Positions 47,201 through 57,565 are shown, counted from the stretch's first letter. The stretch is 64,000 nt of DNA from Oxytricha trifallax (GCA_000711775.1 ARYC01000051.1:186001-250000), one strand, 5' to 3'. The notes: generated from the sequence alone by a model not told the origin. Translations and numbers: made by a program.

Positions 47201-48340
47201 ACCAAGGAGAATAGAAAGATATATACTTTTATTCAATGGTATTCGGCACTGGCTACTTCTGGCTGTTTGAAAATAAATCAAAGACTACAGTCTTCGATGC
47301 CAAATTCAACTTCGAGTTGACTAATATGCAAAGTGAGGGTTTTGGGGAGACACCTCAGGGAGCTGCTAAAGTTGAAAGTTAATGGGATGTTGTGCTTCAA
47401 CCTGGCGAGACAAAAATCAAGAAATTGCTTATGGTTCGTTCATTAAATTATAAATGTGTATTCTTAGGCTGTAACAAAGGGAAATTTGCCAAATATATCA
47501 AATTATAAGATTAATTTTGAATTAATGGTTGACCCAACTCAAGCATGGGGATATAAATTTGGGTATAGCTTCAAATGTTTGGAATAATTAGCTAATGACA
47601 CAGAAATAGTTTGTATTTATTTTTATGAATTAACATGTTAATTAAAAATCAGATTTTACTTTAATATATTTAAGCAAATATTTTATTATGTACACAGACC
47701 TAGTCCGATTGATCAAACAGCACGGTCAAGTGAAGAAATTCCAATACAAGGGTGAAGAACAGCAAATGCAGTATTCAGTGCATTTCTTCAATGAACAGTA
47801 CGTGTTCCTCTTTGAAAACTGGGAAAAGAAGAAGACCTTCAAAGGTACTTTCAATTTCTATATTTGTCTCTTTTTTCAAAAGATTAGATTCTATCTAGTT
47901 TATCAGTCTATCTAAGCTATTAAATTACTGATTGTAATAAATATAATTAATTTCGTATTGGAAAACCTAAAGATTGAAGATGAACCTCAAGGCACAACCA
48001 GCTTCCGTGTTGAGTTAGCCCCTGGTGGCTCACTAATGAAGCATATCACAAGAGTAGATCCAGTCAAGGAGTCCAAGTATAAGTGCTCTTACAGCTTCTG
48101 TTTCATCCAAAATAATGCCAATGATCTGTTTATTATTACATATTAATGTAAATATTTGAAGAATTCTTTATATTAAACCATTTTAAGTTTGGTCATTTAA
48201 GATTAATTACTCCAATTTAGGATTAGAAATACTGAAAGTAGGAATTCTTTTTTTTAAATAAAAGTATAAATAAATATGATGGAGTTGAAAATTCTTAAGA
48301 TAACAGTTAGAAGCAAGGACCAAAGGATGAGCAAGTCTGA
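44267..48340 (+). CDS. Calpain-type cysteine protease with extended C-terminal beta domains
   Basis: The catalytic core is clear: Gln-Gly-Asp-Leu-Gly-Asn-Cys-Tyr-Phe-Leu (active Cys codon 44879-44881), Val-Val-Val-Asp-Asp-Leu-Phe-Pro-Cys, Glu-Ala-Phe-Arg-Cys-Leu-Thr-Gly, Ser-Asp-His-Ala-Tyr-Ala (His codon 45628-45630), and Arg-Asn-Pro-Trp-Gly (Asn codon 45703-45705). The last motif exists only after removal of a 31-bp IES. Calpains are Ca-activated cytosolic proteases. The start is ATG at 44267, and an intron at 44367-44533 follows a Gln/Asn-rich N-terminus. After the core come several domain III-like beta modules (Gly-Glu-Tyr-Val-Val-Leu-Val-Glu-Val-Asp-Trp near 46370; Trp-Leu-Phe-Glu-Asn near 47265; Phe-Leu-Phe-Glu-Asn near 47810), more than in classical calpains. 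I see no EF-hand domain. Five IESs in the core were resolved; junctions after 45.9 kb were not. The stop at 48338-48340 assumes a GAT pointer. Confidence 0.88.
44367..44533 (+). other. GT-AG intron in the calpain gene
   Basis: It starts GTATGTTTCA and ends ATATTGTAG. Splicing joins Ser-Ile-Thr to Asp-Ala-Leu-Met in frame. Confidence 0.75.
44649..44739 (+). other. IES in the calpain gene, pointer GATTC
   Basis: GATTC occurs at 44644-44648 and 44735-44739 in the same codon phase. The join gives Asn-Lys-Asp-Ser-Lys-Leu-Pro-Ala. Confidence 0.88.
45008..45145 (+). other. IES in the calpain gene, pointer AATTC
   Basis: AATTC occurs at 45003-45007 and 45141-45145. The join gives Gly-Glu-Phe-Arg-Ile-Val-Val-Val-Asp-Asp, the conserved calpain strand. 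Confidence 0.88.
45299..45402 (+). other. IES in the calpain gene, pointer AGAAT
   Basis: AGAAT occurs at 45294-45298 and 45398-45402. The join gives Asn-Tyr-Glu-Asn-Thr-Ile-Thr-Gly in frame. Confidence 0.85.
45484..45525 (+). other. IES in the calpain gene, pointer GAC
   Basis: GAC occurs at 45481-45483 and 45523-45525. The 39-bp insert is AT-rich. The join gives Tyr-Val-Asp-Gln-Ile-Val-Glu-Ala in frame. Confidence 0.75.
45708..45738 (+). other. IES in the calpain active site, pointer AAACCC
   Basis: AAACCC occurs at 45702-45707 and 45733-45738. The germline sequence reads Arg-Asn-Pro-Cys and soon leaves frame. Removing 31 bp restores Arg-Asn-Pro-Trp-Gly-His, which holds the catalytic Asn. 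Confidence 0.95.
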
Positions 48341-48611
48341 ATAAATGACTACACTTGATCTATGAACAACGATTTATTTTGAATATGAAGGAGAATACTG
48401 GAAAGTCTTATTTTTATTTTTGCAATTTAATTCTTAATTTTTATATCTTATACATAGTTCTTATTTTAGACTTACTATGCATGGCATTTTATTTATCACT
48501 CACAGCATTTAATTTTAAACTTATAAATTTATAGTAATTACTAAAATAAATTAAATAAATAAAAATTCAAAAATATAAAACAGTAATCTATCTAAAAACT
48601 GAACTTATAAA

Positions 48612-50526
48612 ATGTCTTCACAAAGATTATCGCAACAATCTCACAATTAAAACTCAAAATTCAGCCAATAAAACAACAGCAAAAGCAGCAATGATTAATT
48701 TGCAGTTTTATAGAAGAAAATAAGTGAATATTTGGCTTTGAATCAGGGGTATTAGAGTTATGAAAGTATAGTTAAGGAGTTTCAGTTCAAATATCCCACA
48801 GTCAGGAGTGATTTGGACTAAATGTTAGCTCAGCAACTTTTGTAAGTAATTATGAATAGTAAATTAAAATGTCTTGAATCTTATATCAATATTTCATCCA
48901 AATTTTAAGATGACACTCTCTGAATGTGAATTTTATTTTTAGCTTGAAGTTGGAGAATCGTATCCCTCATGTTAACTTGACAAAAAGTGAGCCAGATGAA
49001 AACAAAATTTAAGTAAGGTGAAACAAAACTTATGATTATCATATTTTCCTTCACTACTTTTAAAATTTGCAATTAACTTTTTTTAATATAAATAGGCAGT
49101 AGACTTGAAACAACAAAACGCAGATGCAGATGACCCCAATTCAGTGACAGTGTATTTATTAAGAAATAAACCAATGGATGCTTATAAGCGCACTTACTAC
49201 AAGGTGAAAATTGACAAGAGACCCAGTGTTTTAATCAATAAATCGTCAAATGGAGATGGTCAGCAATAGAACTAAGATCCCTTCGATAAAGATGATATCG
49301 AGAAGAAAGTATTATAGAATTTTCACAAGTAATTGAGTATAATTGAATGATTGAGATTTGTTAAGGGACAATATTCATAATAAATTAGATTTTGCAATAA
49401 TTCAGTAGATTGCTGAGAGTAGAGATAGAAAATTAAACCCTCAGAAATACATTGATACTTTTATGTAACCAGCAATTGAAGAAGAAACAATCGATACTTT
49501 TCTTGATGCGAAGCACAACATATAACCAATAACTGCTTAAATTGAGGATTCCTCTACAAACATAGAAAACTTAACGAATTGTCTTGATTCAAACAGTATC
49601 AGCATCACTCTTAATCAAGACGATAATCTAGAAACTAACTCTTCAAGTAAATTAATTGATACTACTCTACCTTCTATACTACTGCAATAGCCTGATAAAA
49701 CAGATGCCTTATAGGAAATTTAAGAAGAGGATGTGGCAGAAATCGATGGAATCACAATGACACAGCAAACAAGAGAGGACAAGCAGAAACTGGAAATCAT
49801 CTAGCAATTTGTTAAGATGGAACAGGAACAAGACCAGATGAAGCACAAATTGAATAATGATCAGAGATACATCAATTTGCTTCATGAATACAATTATTTG
49901 AAGGTAAGTAATGGGTGAATATTTTATGATACCTTTTTAAGTGATATGTATATTGTGACAATAAATAAAGAAGTTTATGAATAAATTGTTTATTGATTTA
50001 TGTTTAATTTAGGATGCTTGCTTCTAACTCGTAGAAATATTACCCATTAACAAATATAAGTGTCTTAATGTTATAAATTAGTTCTTTTTTGTTATTAAGA
50101 ATAGTAGCAAACGTTGCTTAGGTTCCAGTGAAGGAAATTTTTGAGCAGTATGACGTGAGAGATATTGAACTCGATAACCAGCCAGAGAAGAGTGAAAAAC
50201 AATCAGAAGTCATCCCTGCAGTAAAAGAGTAGAAACCAGTGATCAAAGCTAAACCTCTGGTTATGAAGCCAAAACCACTGCTATAAGTTAAAAATCCAAT
50301 AATGGCAAAGCCTGATAAATAAGCAGATAAGAGTGAAACAGTAGCAACTCCTACTACTACAGCTGACGTGAAGAAACCAGCTGCTAAGACCAAAGGTAAA
50401 GCTACTAAGAAAGAAGCTGCATTGAATGACAAGGATGCTGCACAGAGTAAAGGCAAGGAGGAAACCAAGGAAACTGATGATACTGCGCAAACAAAGAAGG
50501 GCAGAAAGAAGAAGGAAAAGAAATGA
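48612..50526 (+). CDS. SWI5: Swi5-domain DNA recombination protein with long N-terminal extension
   Basis: The joined product is 510 aa. The Swi5/Sae3 domain lies at about residues 355-400: Leu-Leu-His-Glu-Tyr-Asn-Tyr-Leu-Lys-Asp-Ala-Cys, then Ile-Val-Ala-Asn-Val-Ala and Val-Lys-Glu-Ile-Phe-Glu-Gln-Tyr, aligning without gaps to the SWI5 core as I recall it. Swi5 works with Sfr1 to stimulate Rad51/Dmc1 strand exchange. The N-terminal 340 residues are unusual, Gln/Asn/Asp-rich, with a short coiled-coil-like run before the domain. The C-terminus is a Lys/Ala/Thr-rich tail ending in lysines and TGA at 50524. Pieces: 48612-48841, 48943-49012, 49096-49335, 49361-49903, 50013-50039 and 50104-50526. 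Three gaps are GT-AG introns and two are IESs. The second half of the domain forms only after an intron and an IES are removed. The orthology is inferred from one short domain. Confidence 0.75.
48842..48942 (+). other. Intron 1 of the Swi5-domain gene
   Basis: GTAAGTAATT ... TATTTTTAG. Splicing keeps frame (Gln-Leu-Phe-Leu-Lys-Leu). Confidence 0.85.
49013..49095 (+). other. Intron 2 of the Swi5-domain gene
   Basis: GTAAGGTGAA ... ATAAATAG. Splicing joins Asn-Lys-Ile-Gln to Ala-Val-Asp-Leu. Confidence 0.8.
49336..49360 (+). other. 25-bp IES, pointer TTG
   Basis: TTG occurs at 49333-49335 and 49358-49360. The unprocessed frame reaches a TGA at once. Removal joins His-Lys-Gln-Leu to Leu-Arg-Asp-Asn. 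Confidence 0.65.
49904..50012 (+). other. Intron 3 of the Swi5-domain gene
   Basis: GTAAGTAATG ... TTTAATTTAG. Splicing forms Tyr-Leu-Lys-Asp-Ala inside the Swi5 domain. Confidence 0.9.
50040..50103 (+). other. IES inside the Swi5 domain, pointer AATA
   Basis: AATA occurs at 50036-50039 and 50100-50103. Removal forms Leu-Val-Glu-Ile-Val-Ala-Asn-Val-Ala with the domain's expected length. Confidence 0.8.
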
Positions 50527-50601
50527 AGAAAGGAGCTTCTTGTATGAAAATATTAAGGCAGCATACAACTTGTACATAGTAATATAAGGTTATAAAGTAA
50601 G

Positions 50602-50739
50602 ATGAGGTCATCTATTGAAGTGGAAAAGCTATTGGGAAATATAAACATGCAAGAAATAAGGATATTATGTGAGTATACTGGCACAAAATTAGGCATTTAA
50701 ATTATGTAAGGAGAAAGAGATAGAAATATTTAGAGATGA
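50602..50739 (+). CDS. Small hypothetical ORF (45 aa)
   Basis: ATG at 50602 opens a frame with strong coding texture (Ile-Glu-Val-Glu-Lys-Leu-Leu-Gly-Asn-Ile-Asn-Met-Gln-Glu) closing with TGA at 50737-50739, with TAA/TAG as Gln. The frame is also open for about 20 codons upstream. It lies between the Swi5-domain gene and the end of RPL10A. It may be a small gene or a remaining piece of another. Family unknown. Confidence 0.4.
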
Positions 50740-50911
50740 AGTTAGCTCCCAAGAGGCAACCATTTTTAATAGTTAACCTTTGGTAAAAAATAAAGTACGC
50801 TAACTGTTTTTATGAAATTTAATGTCCATATATTATTGGGGTCGGTTGATTAGGTTCTGTTGGTCTTCGTTCTATTAATAATAACCTATACATATTATTT
50901 TATATTTATGT

Positions 50912-51653
50912 TCAGCCGATGAGCTTGAATGGCTTGCCCATGGAGGTCTTGATATGAACTGACTTGAGATTTTACCATCCCTTCTTGAGGAGTGAAACCA
51001 AGAAGTTGAGGCCCATAAGGATGTTTTGTCTGAGCTCTTCCTCAGTCATGGTCTCGTTACCGATGGCGACGTTCATGCAAGTGGCCTTCTTAAGTTGGAA
51101 CTTAATGCTGGCTCTGGCATCATCAGCCTTGGACTGGAGGTCGTCGTTGTGGGTGACGACTTGTGGGAACATACCGATTCTGTTGAGAATGGGTCCGAGG
51201 ACGGTTGGGATTTTCTTGACGAGGGTATCGGTGGCGAGGAGGATAGCGTACTTCTTGGCCCATGCCTTGATGAGTTTCTTGTCCTTGTTGAAGGTCTTCA
51301 AGAAATCGAAATCGACGGCATCGACTTGGATGTTTCTCTCCTTGACGATTTGAAGATGCTTGGCGTCTCCAATAAGGCAGATCTTGAGCTTTGGTCTTGG
51401 GATGTTTGGGAGTCTGACGGTACCGGCAAATCTCTTATCCTTTTGTGGGTCGTAATCCTTAAGACCAACTTGGAGCTCAATTTTATACATATACCATAGT
51501 GGAAATATTAAAGTCCTTAAACCCTATACAAAGCAAACCCCACACATAGTATTTTTAAAGCTCAACTGATTCGAGGAACTTTCTCTTCTTCTTGTCGGCG
51601 AGGATCTTGTTGATAGCCTCAGTGATCTGGGCTTGAGTAAGCTTGGAAGTCAT
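50912..51653 (-). CDS. RPL10A: 60S ribosomal protein L10a (uL1)
   Basis: The joined product is 218 aa, matching the family's roughly 217. It is a component of the L1 stalk of the large subunit, acting at tRNA exit in the cytosol. Landmarks are Phe-Leu-Glu-Ser-Val-Glu-Leu-Gln-Val, Asp-Tyr-Asp-Pro-Gln-Lys-Asp-Lys-Arg-Phe, Val-Leu-Gly-Pro-Ile-Leu-Asn-Arg and Phe-Leu-Val-Ser-Leu-Leu-Lys-Lys-Gly-Trp-Gln-Asn. The Gln in the last motif is encoded by TAA at 50974-50972, direct proof of the ciliate code. The start is ATG at 51653-51651 and the stop TGA at 50914-50912. One IES (pointer TTGAGCT) separates 51653-51559 from 51480-50912. GC content is far higher than in the neighbours, as usual for a highly expressed gene. 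Confidence 0.97.
51481..51565 (-). other. IES in RPL10A, pointer TTGAGCT
   Basis: TTGAGCT lies at 51565-51559 and 51480-51474 (minus strand). The insert does not start with GT. Removal gives Glu-Ser-Val-Glu-Leu-Gln-Val-Gly-Leu-Lys, the conserved sequence. Confidence 0.95.
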
Positions 51654-52169
51654 TCTTCTTCTTTACCTTATTATTAAATACTAATTTATCAATTAGATAT
51701 CCTTTTATAATCAAATAATCGAACAATATTATTCCCCCACCTGTGACGAGAAAATCAAGATTTTAATATATTCTCCCTATTGCATGTATTTTTTCAAATC
51801 AAATAGATTTTTAAAGAATTCATAAGAAAAATTTGAGATTAATGCGATTGAAAAATTAACAACTAGATTAATAATTTACACTAATTTAACAATTTTAATA
51901 CAAGTCTATTACAAATATTGTTTGATTTATTGACATAAACTTTCATATAATTTTATTTACACATGGGCTATTTTGTTTATAATTTTATGAAAATATTGTC
52001 AGTGACTTAATTTTATAACAAAAAAGTTAAATTTTTAACTACTTTTTTTGCCAACACAGCTTAAAAACTCACTCTATATATCTATATATACCCCTCTCTA
52101 ACTCCATTTTATCTACAAATGAACTTATAATAACAATAATAGTCAGTCTAATACTTAAATTCAGGCACT
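51654..52169. other. AT-rich divergent intergenic region
   Basis: This holds the upstream regions of RPL10A (minus) and the Q-rich gene (plus). No element is recognised beyond AT-rich runs. Confidence 0.5.
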
Positions 52170-54493
52170 ATGAATCAGAAGCAAAATGAAACTTAGTAGT
52201 AGTTCTAAGAATAGAATTATCATCATATGTTTGGAGACATCGCCAACAGCTAGCATAATTATGCACATCAGCAATCGAACAATATAAATTTATAACATAA
52301 GAGATATATTAGGGGTAAATTGATATGAAATCTGACTTTTAATATGTATATTATGGGGGATAGATATAGAAAATATTCCAATCGACTGGTAATAGCCATA
52401 TTAGTAACTAAAATGCTTCAATTTCAATGTTTACCTAGACAACTACTGCATCTCAGGCTGAAGTCTACTCACAACAAACACCCTTCAGTCAGTAATTAAT
52501 ATAATTACTTTATTATAATAATTATAAATTAAAATTAATTTATAATTAATCTTGTAATTTTAATTAGAAATATTAATTAAATAAATAAAACTATTTAGGA
52601 ACTCAGTATTAAAGATTATGGTTCTTTTTTTATTATAAAATAAAATGAAATATAAATTGTAATCTATGATGGGGATTGGCTGCACATAAAACTCTGATTA
52701 CTATTATTAACCAGAGATTATTATGAGTAAACTTTAAACATTAAAATATTCCCAACCATCTTTAACAGCTAAACATAGATATAATTAAATTAATATATAA
52801 ATTTTAGTTAATATATCTTTGATATTAAAATTCAATGAGAATAAGAAATGATAATTTTAAGGTAATTAATTTATATAGGTTTAGTTTTGGGAATTTACGC
52901 AGCTAAGACTAAAATCCTGGTCAAATTATGCAAATCAGGTGACTTGACACCATAAAATCACAAAGACCTTCATCCAGCTTTGAAATGCTGTAAAACTCAA
53001 AACCAAGAAGACTACTCTCAATAAAGTGCTAAAATACTGGCAATTCATTCTAAAGTGATGGAGTGAACGCTAAAGAATGTCAAGATGGAACAACTTTTAA
53101 GAGTAAAATGCCACAAAAGACTAAATTGATTAGGAAATACTTTAGAATGAAGCAGTTAAGAGTAAGTTGTCAATAAGATAAATCAGATTTACAAGAACAA
53201 ACAGTTGAAAGAAATGAAATAGCTAAGAAATAAGTACTTTAGACGACAGAGAAAGCCAAATTTTAGCCAATTGTCTTGGCTTAAAATTATGGTTCTAAAC
53301 GTATCATATCTTTTAATTTTTCTTAAAATTACTCTAAAGAAGCAAGTCTAAACTACACCAACTTAAATGAGAGCAACTCTCTCTAATAAACGAAAAGAAG
53401 TCTCTTTTTAAATTAAGTAGCAAGTATCAAATCTCAGAAATAGACAATTTAGACATTTTAAGAAACTTTCCTTTCTAACTTAGAGCAAAAAGAAAACTTA
53501 CATATTTCTCACTTAAACCAAATTGCGTCATCTTCTTTGAACAGCTAGAGACAAAGTAAAACCAAAGCAATTTGCAAATAAAACAAGGCAAAGATACCTC
53601 GTTCTCTCCAAGTAATGCATAGTTTAGCTAAAAGATCATACCAAACTTTAACTGAAGGTATCAATTTAATAGTCTAAGATGAAACCTAGTTACTTCAACC
53701 TCAGCAATTACCAACAGACCACTTTAGCAGCTAAAATACTCAAAAAATCTCAAAATCCGAGCATCTTAAGTAATAAATGCAGCTAAAATTGTAAAACGAG
53801 ATCAACTAAAGTTTGAGCCAGGATGATTCAATTAAAACTTGCAATTTGGTATATTGTGAGTAGAAAGAAGTTTTACTGAGAAAATTTGAAGAGCAATATA
53901 ATAAAAATAAGTTACAAAGGGAAATGCAATATCTCATGAGTGAAGGCAATTAATATTGCTGGATATACTTTTTGGCATTTATACAGATCTTAAAATATAG
54001 TATAAGTAGCAATTATTTAAATAACATAAAATGATAGTAGTTTAACAATAATCAAATGGTGATAGAATTATGCCAAGATTATAAAGTCAAATATTCAACA
54101 ACCAACATCTCCCTTCACTTACTATATAGCAAACATAAGAACTTCAATAATTTGACATGACCCAGAGAGTAATAATAGGCACTCCTTCTGATGATGAGTA
54201 GAGCTAAGATTTAAGTCGTAGTACCAGCTAGGTCAATCATTTTACTTTTATTATTATTTTCTCAATATTTCATTCAGAAATAACTTATTATCGATTCACA
54301 TAAAATTTATAATCATCACAGCAGCTCGTTTAGTTGCATTGAAGACTTGAATTCACAATCTATGTCCAATATTTCAAGTCAAACTGTCATCAGACCTTTC
54401 GCAGCTTTTCACAATCACACCCCAGAGTCCTCTAGCTATGATAACTTACAAAATGAACTATAAGAAGAAGACGATGATTATTTTGATGAATGA
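52170..54493 (+). CDS. Hypothetical Gln/Ser/Asn-rich protein
   Basis: ATG at 52170 gives Met-Asn-Gln-Lys-Gln-Asn-Glu-Thr-Gln3. Coding pieces follow at about 52170-52310, 52375-52500, 52935-53950, 54060-54240 and 54311-54493, ending Glu-Asp-Asp-Asp-Tyr-Phe-Asp-Glu and TGA at 54491-54493. The sequence is low-complexity with many Gln from TAA/TAG, basic in the middle (Lys-Leu-Ile-Arg-Lys-Tyr-Phe-Arg-Met-Lys) and a short helical run near 53890 (Leu-Leu-Arg-Lys-Phe-Glu-Glu-Gln-Tyr). An AATCAT pointer joins Ser-Gln-Val-Asn-His to His-Ser-Ser-Ser. The acidic C-terminus and repeated Ser-Ser suggest a disordered regulatory protein, but no family can be named. Several junctions are open. Confidence 0.6.
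54241..54316 (+). other. IES with pointer AATCAT
   Basis: AATCAT occurs at 54235-54240 and 54311-54316 in the same codon phase. The AT-rich insert is out of coding style. Confidence 0.85.
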
Positions 54494-54783
54494 TGATCAT
54501 GTGTGAGAAGTGTGAAACTTAAATGTTTGTAAAACTAAACTATTAAATCATTAAGTAATTGAAAAAGCTTGAAAATTGTGAGAAATGGAAACTATTAAAG
54601 ATTAATGGGCTTATGCGACCTTTAAATCGACATAAATTATGGAACAAATATCATTAGTTAAATTAATTGGCATAATATTAAATCAAACTTAAACTACTTT
54701 AAAAACAGGTCTATATGTTCACTCTATTATGAGTTTCTTTATATCATTATATTTATTTTTCAATTTGGCTTCATTTTAAATTT

Positions 54784-57505
54784 TCATTAACTAATTTTCC
54801 CTAGCAATAAACCTGTGTGCATTGCTTCAAGTTCTTCGTATGTTTTTGCATAGTCTGTTTTGATATTAAATTTATATCTTATACTAAAATATCATTTTTA
54901 AACTTATTTTAAGATAATTCTTGAATTTAATGAATAGCTTTTAAGAATAAATACAAGTTGATATTCTAGAGCTAATCAAATATTCTTTTGGTCTGTCTCT
55001 CCCTGAATATCCTAGAATACTATATATTGCCCGAATCACTGCTTGATTAACTAGCTGATTTCTCGAATTACCTCTGCATGTAAGACTTCAATGTAACTTT
55101 ATAGTTGTCTTAGGTATTCAATCCATATTTCTGAGTCAACTATTAATCTGACTATTTCAGTTAAGAGCCTAAGTTTGAAGAGAGATAACTTAGATAGTGC
55201 AGGGATGAGGATTAAAGTGCGGGGTTTGTGATTTAATCAGAGTTTTAAAGGAGGCTGTTCATTTAGAGGGGTACACCGGTTTGCTAATTCAAAAGGTTTG
55301 AGTTTTGAGGGTAGAATGAATTTTGTGCTGGGTTCGCATGGTTAAGTTGGTTTGCATTTGATTGGGTAAGGTATGAGCTCTGGAGTTCACTTTGACCCAT
55401 TATAGAAGAGGTGAACTTCAAATGATTTAGTTAAGATGGGTTGTTGTTATTAGTAGATTATAATTAAATGATAAATTAAATTAATTATATGTTATGCTTG
55501 GCGATAAATACAGTCAAGATTAGGATATTTTTGATACCATAATATTTTTGAATTTTTTTTTTATTAAAGAAGAATATTTTTTATTAAAAAGAGTCATTTA
55601 TCATTAGGACAATACTATAATAAATCTGTCTAAAAATAAATTGTCGAATTTAATGTACCATATCTAATAAAAACTAATTCATTAAAATATATGGAATTAT
55701 CTTTTTAATCCTTAATCATTTTTATTTATAATATTATTGAAACCTTAGATTGAGCTATTTGCTAGCTAGTTGTTAGGGTAATGATGAATTGATGAAAGAT
55801 TACTGTTTATCTGTAATTCATCAAAGTTTCTAATGTGAGATTTAACCATTATATTACTGTTTGTGAGCTCTGAAGTTTTCAAGTCAGATGGAGCGATAGG
55901 AGTAAAATTTTCCTTATTTAAAATTCTATTTTGGCAGTCGTTACATAGCACAGCTTTATACGAGGAAACCTATTCTGAACCTCCCTTGTTCGAGAGAATT
56001 TTTGTGCTTTAATCTACCTCTGAGGCTAGTTGAGGAGTTTAGACTTCTGTAGTATCAGCATTTTTATCATAAAAGTTTAGATTCTTTGTCTCGATCTAAC
56101 TCAATCCGCTAAGTGGTCGATTGTGATATTATGGCTACATAGGTGCTTGGCAACATTAACATTTTTAACTTAGTTAACTAGCGTTAGAGATCTCTCTTCT
56201 GCTAAAAGGATAAGATGGACTTATGGTTCAGGATTGAAAGTTGTTTTAATAAGGGGTATTCATATGTGAAGTTGGATTTGAAGAACTCATGCCATCAGAA
56301 AAAGGACCACTACCTCCGCCCACATATTACTAGTTAAAGTACTGGTTTCCATATTAACTTAAAGTGGAAGGTCTTCCTGAATATTCTTAGTACTAGCTTT
56401 TCTGTCCATAATAATTACCATCCTCAGGTATTTAGTTCAGAGTTACAAATTGATTATCATCAATCCTTATCGGGTCATTCTTAACTTAATGCTACTACTA
56501 TTGCCCATTGTTATTTTTGAAAGTCTAGTACATTAAGTTATTCTAATTGTCTTAAGTGTTTCTTGAGCCAATATGACTTGCTTCTAGCTTATCTCCTCTT
56601 TAATCTTTCACATCACTATTGAATTAGCTGCTTTAGAGGTCTTATCTAGCACTTCCTATTTCATCAATCACATTAAAATCCTCGTTTTGGCTTTGTCTTT
56701 GCATGTGTGAGTTAGAGACTAATTCATCACTAACTTGCAAAGAAGACATAAGTTATTGTTATGTGCTTGCTTTAGGGTCAAATAGATTGGCTTTTCCTAA
56801 CTCATCAAGCAATTCTTAATCTTATATAGTACCATTATAAGCAAACATTAATAGTGAATTAAAATCTGAGTTTATTAAATTAATTGGACAACAATACCTA
56901 ACTTTTGTCCATTCAAGAATTAAGTGCTGCTCTTCTATGGAGTAGTTGTTCCCATAAACTTCATAAAGTGTCCTCCAGCTCCATTTTAAAGAGTTCCGCT
57001 TGAAATGTTGAAATTTGGCTTCGCGTTTCCGGCAATGTTGCCTCCTCCCAGTATACTTGCATTCCTTAAACCTTAAGATCCTAGTGTAGCTGAGTGATCT
57101 CATTTAATTTTTAATTTGACTTTTTTTAAAAATACATAAAATAAAGTATCTTAAGATTCCATTCCTGGAACTCCTCTCATATGCATTAGTAAACTTCTAG
57201 TGCCATCATCTATGCTGCTTTTATTATCAAAGTAAACGCCTCCTGTACCAGTCAGATTATTGGAATTATACGCATTATAAGGGCCGCCTTCTTTACCTCT
57301 TACTGGTATGGGACTCATAAATATTTTTAATTCTATAACCCAAACTTCTCTTAATTTTTAAGCAATTAAAATGAATTATTTTAAAACTCTAATCAGTCAA
57401 GGTTTTATTGAAAGAAACATCTTCCTCTTTGCTCTCCTCTAATATAGTCATAGGATTTTAATAGTTTTTCACTTAGTACTGCTCCATTCGAATTTAATCT
57501 GCCAT
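54784..57505 (-). CDS. Hypothetical Q/N/S-rich protein with Cys-x-x-Cys motifs
   Basis: The likely start is ATG at 57505-57503 (Met-Ala-Asp-Gln-Ile-Arg-Met-Glu-Gln). The gene then runs down the minus strand through a Gly/Asn-rich part (Met-Ser-Pro-Ile-Pro-Val-Arg-Gly-Lys-Glu-Gly-Gly near 57318; Gly-Gly-Gly-Asn-Ile-Ala-Gly-Asn near 57040), a long Gln/Ser/Asp stretch (56.3-56.8 kb), Cys-Gln-Cys-Cys-Gln (about 56150) and Leu-Cys-Asn-Asp-Cys-Gln (55.95 kb), then a C-terminal part (Arg-Ile-Phe-Arg-Glu-Arg-Gln-Thr-Lys-Arg-Ile-Phe near 55.0 kb). It ends with Gly-Lys-Ile-Ser-Gln and TGA at 54786-54784. The Cys pairs could bind zinc. An in-frame TGA at 56230-56228 may lie in a mini-IES. Family unknown. 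It converges on the plus-strand gene ending at 54493. Confidence 0.6.
56217..56234 (-). other. Possible 15-bp mini-IES (pointer ATC) removing an in-frame TGA
   Basis: Minus-strand ATC occurs at 56234-56232 and 56216-56214, 18 bp apart. Removing one copy plus 15 bp deletes the only TGA in an otherwise continuous frame and joins Asn-Phe-Gln-Ser to Tyr-Pro-Phe-Ser. Confidence 0.45.
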
Positions 57506-57565
57506 ATGGAATTATGATAAATTAAAAGAAAATTAGAAGATTATAACAATTTGATTAAGATTAAA

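Noticed and set aside
50118..50611. Three minus-strand ORFs opposite the Swi5-domain gene
   Set aside because: They are antisense shadows. The plus strand carries a continuous Lys/Ala/Pro-rich tail ending in TGA.
50964..51499. Plus-strand ORFs opposite RPL10A
   Set aside because: Antisense shadows of a certain ribosomal protein gene with strong codon bias.
56822..57103. 93-codon minus-strand ORF rich in Arg, Cys and Trp
   Set aside because: A different frame of the same strand reads a Gly/Asn-rich sequence that matches the neighbouring coding style, so this ORF is a shadow.
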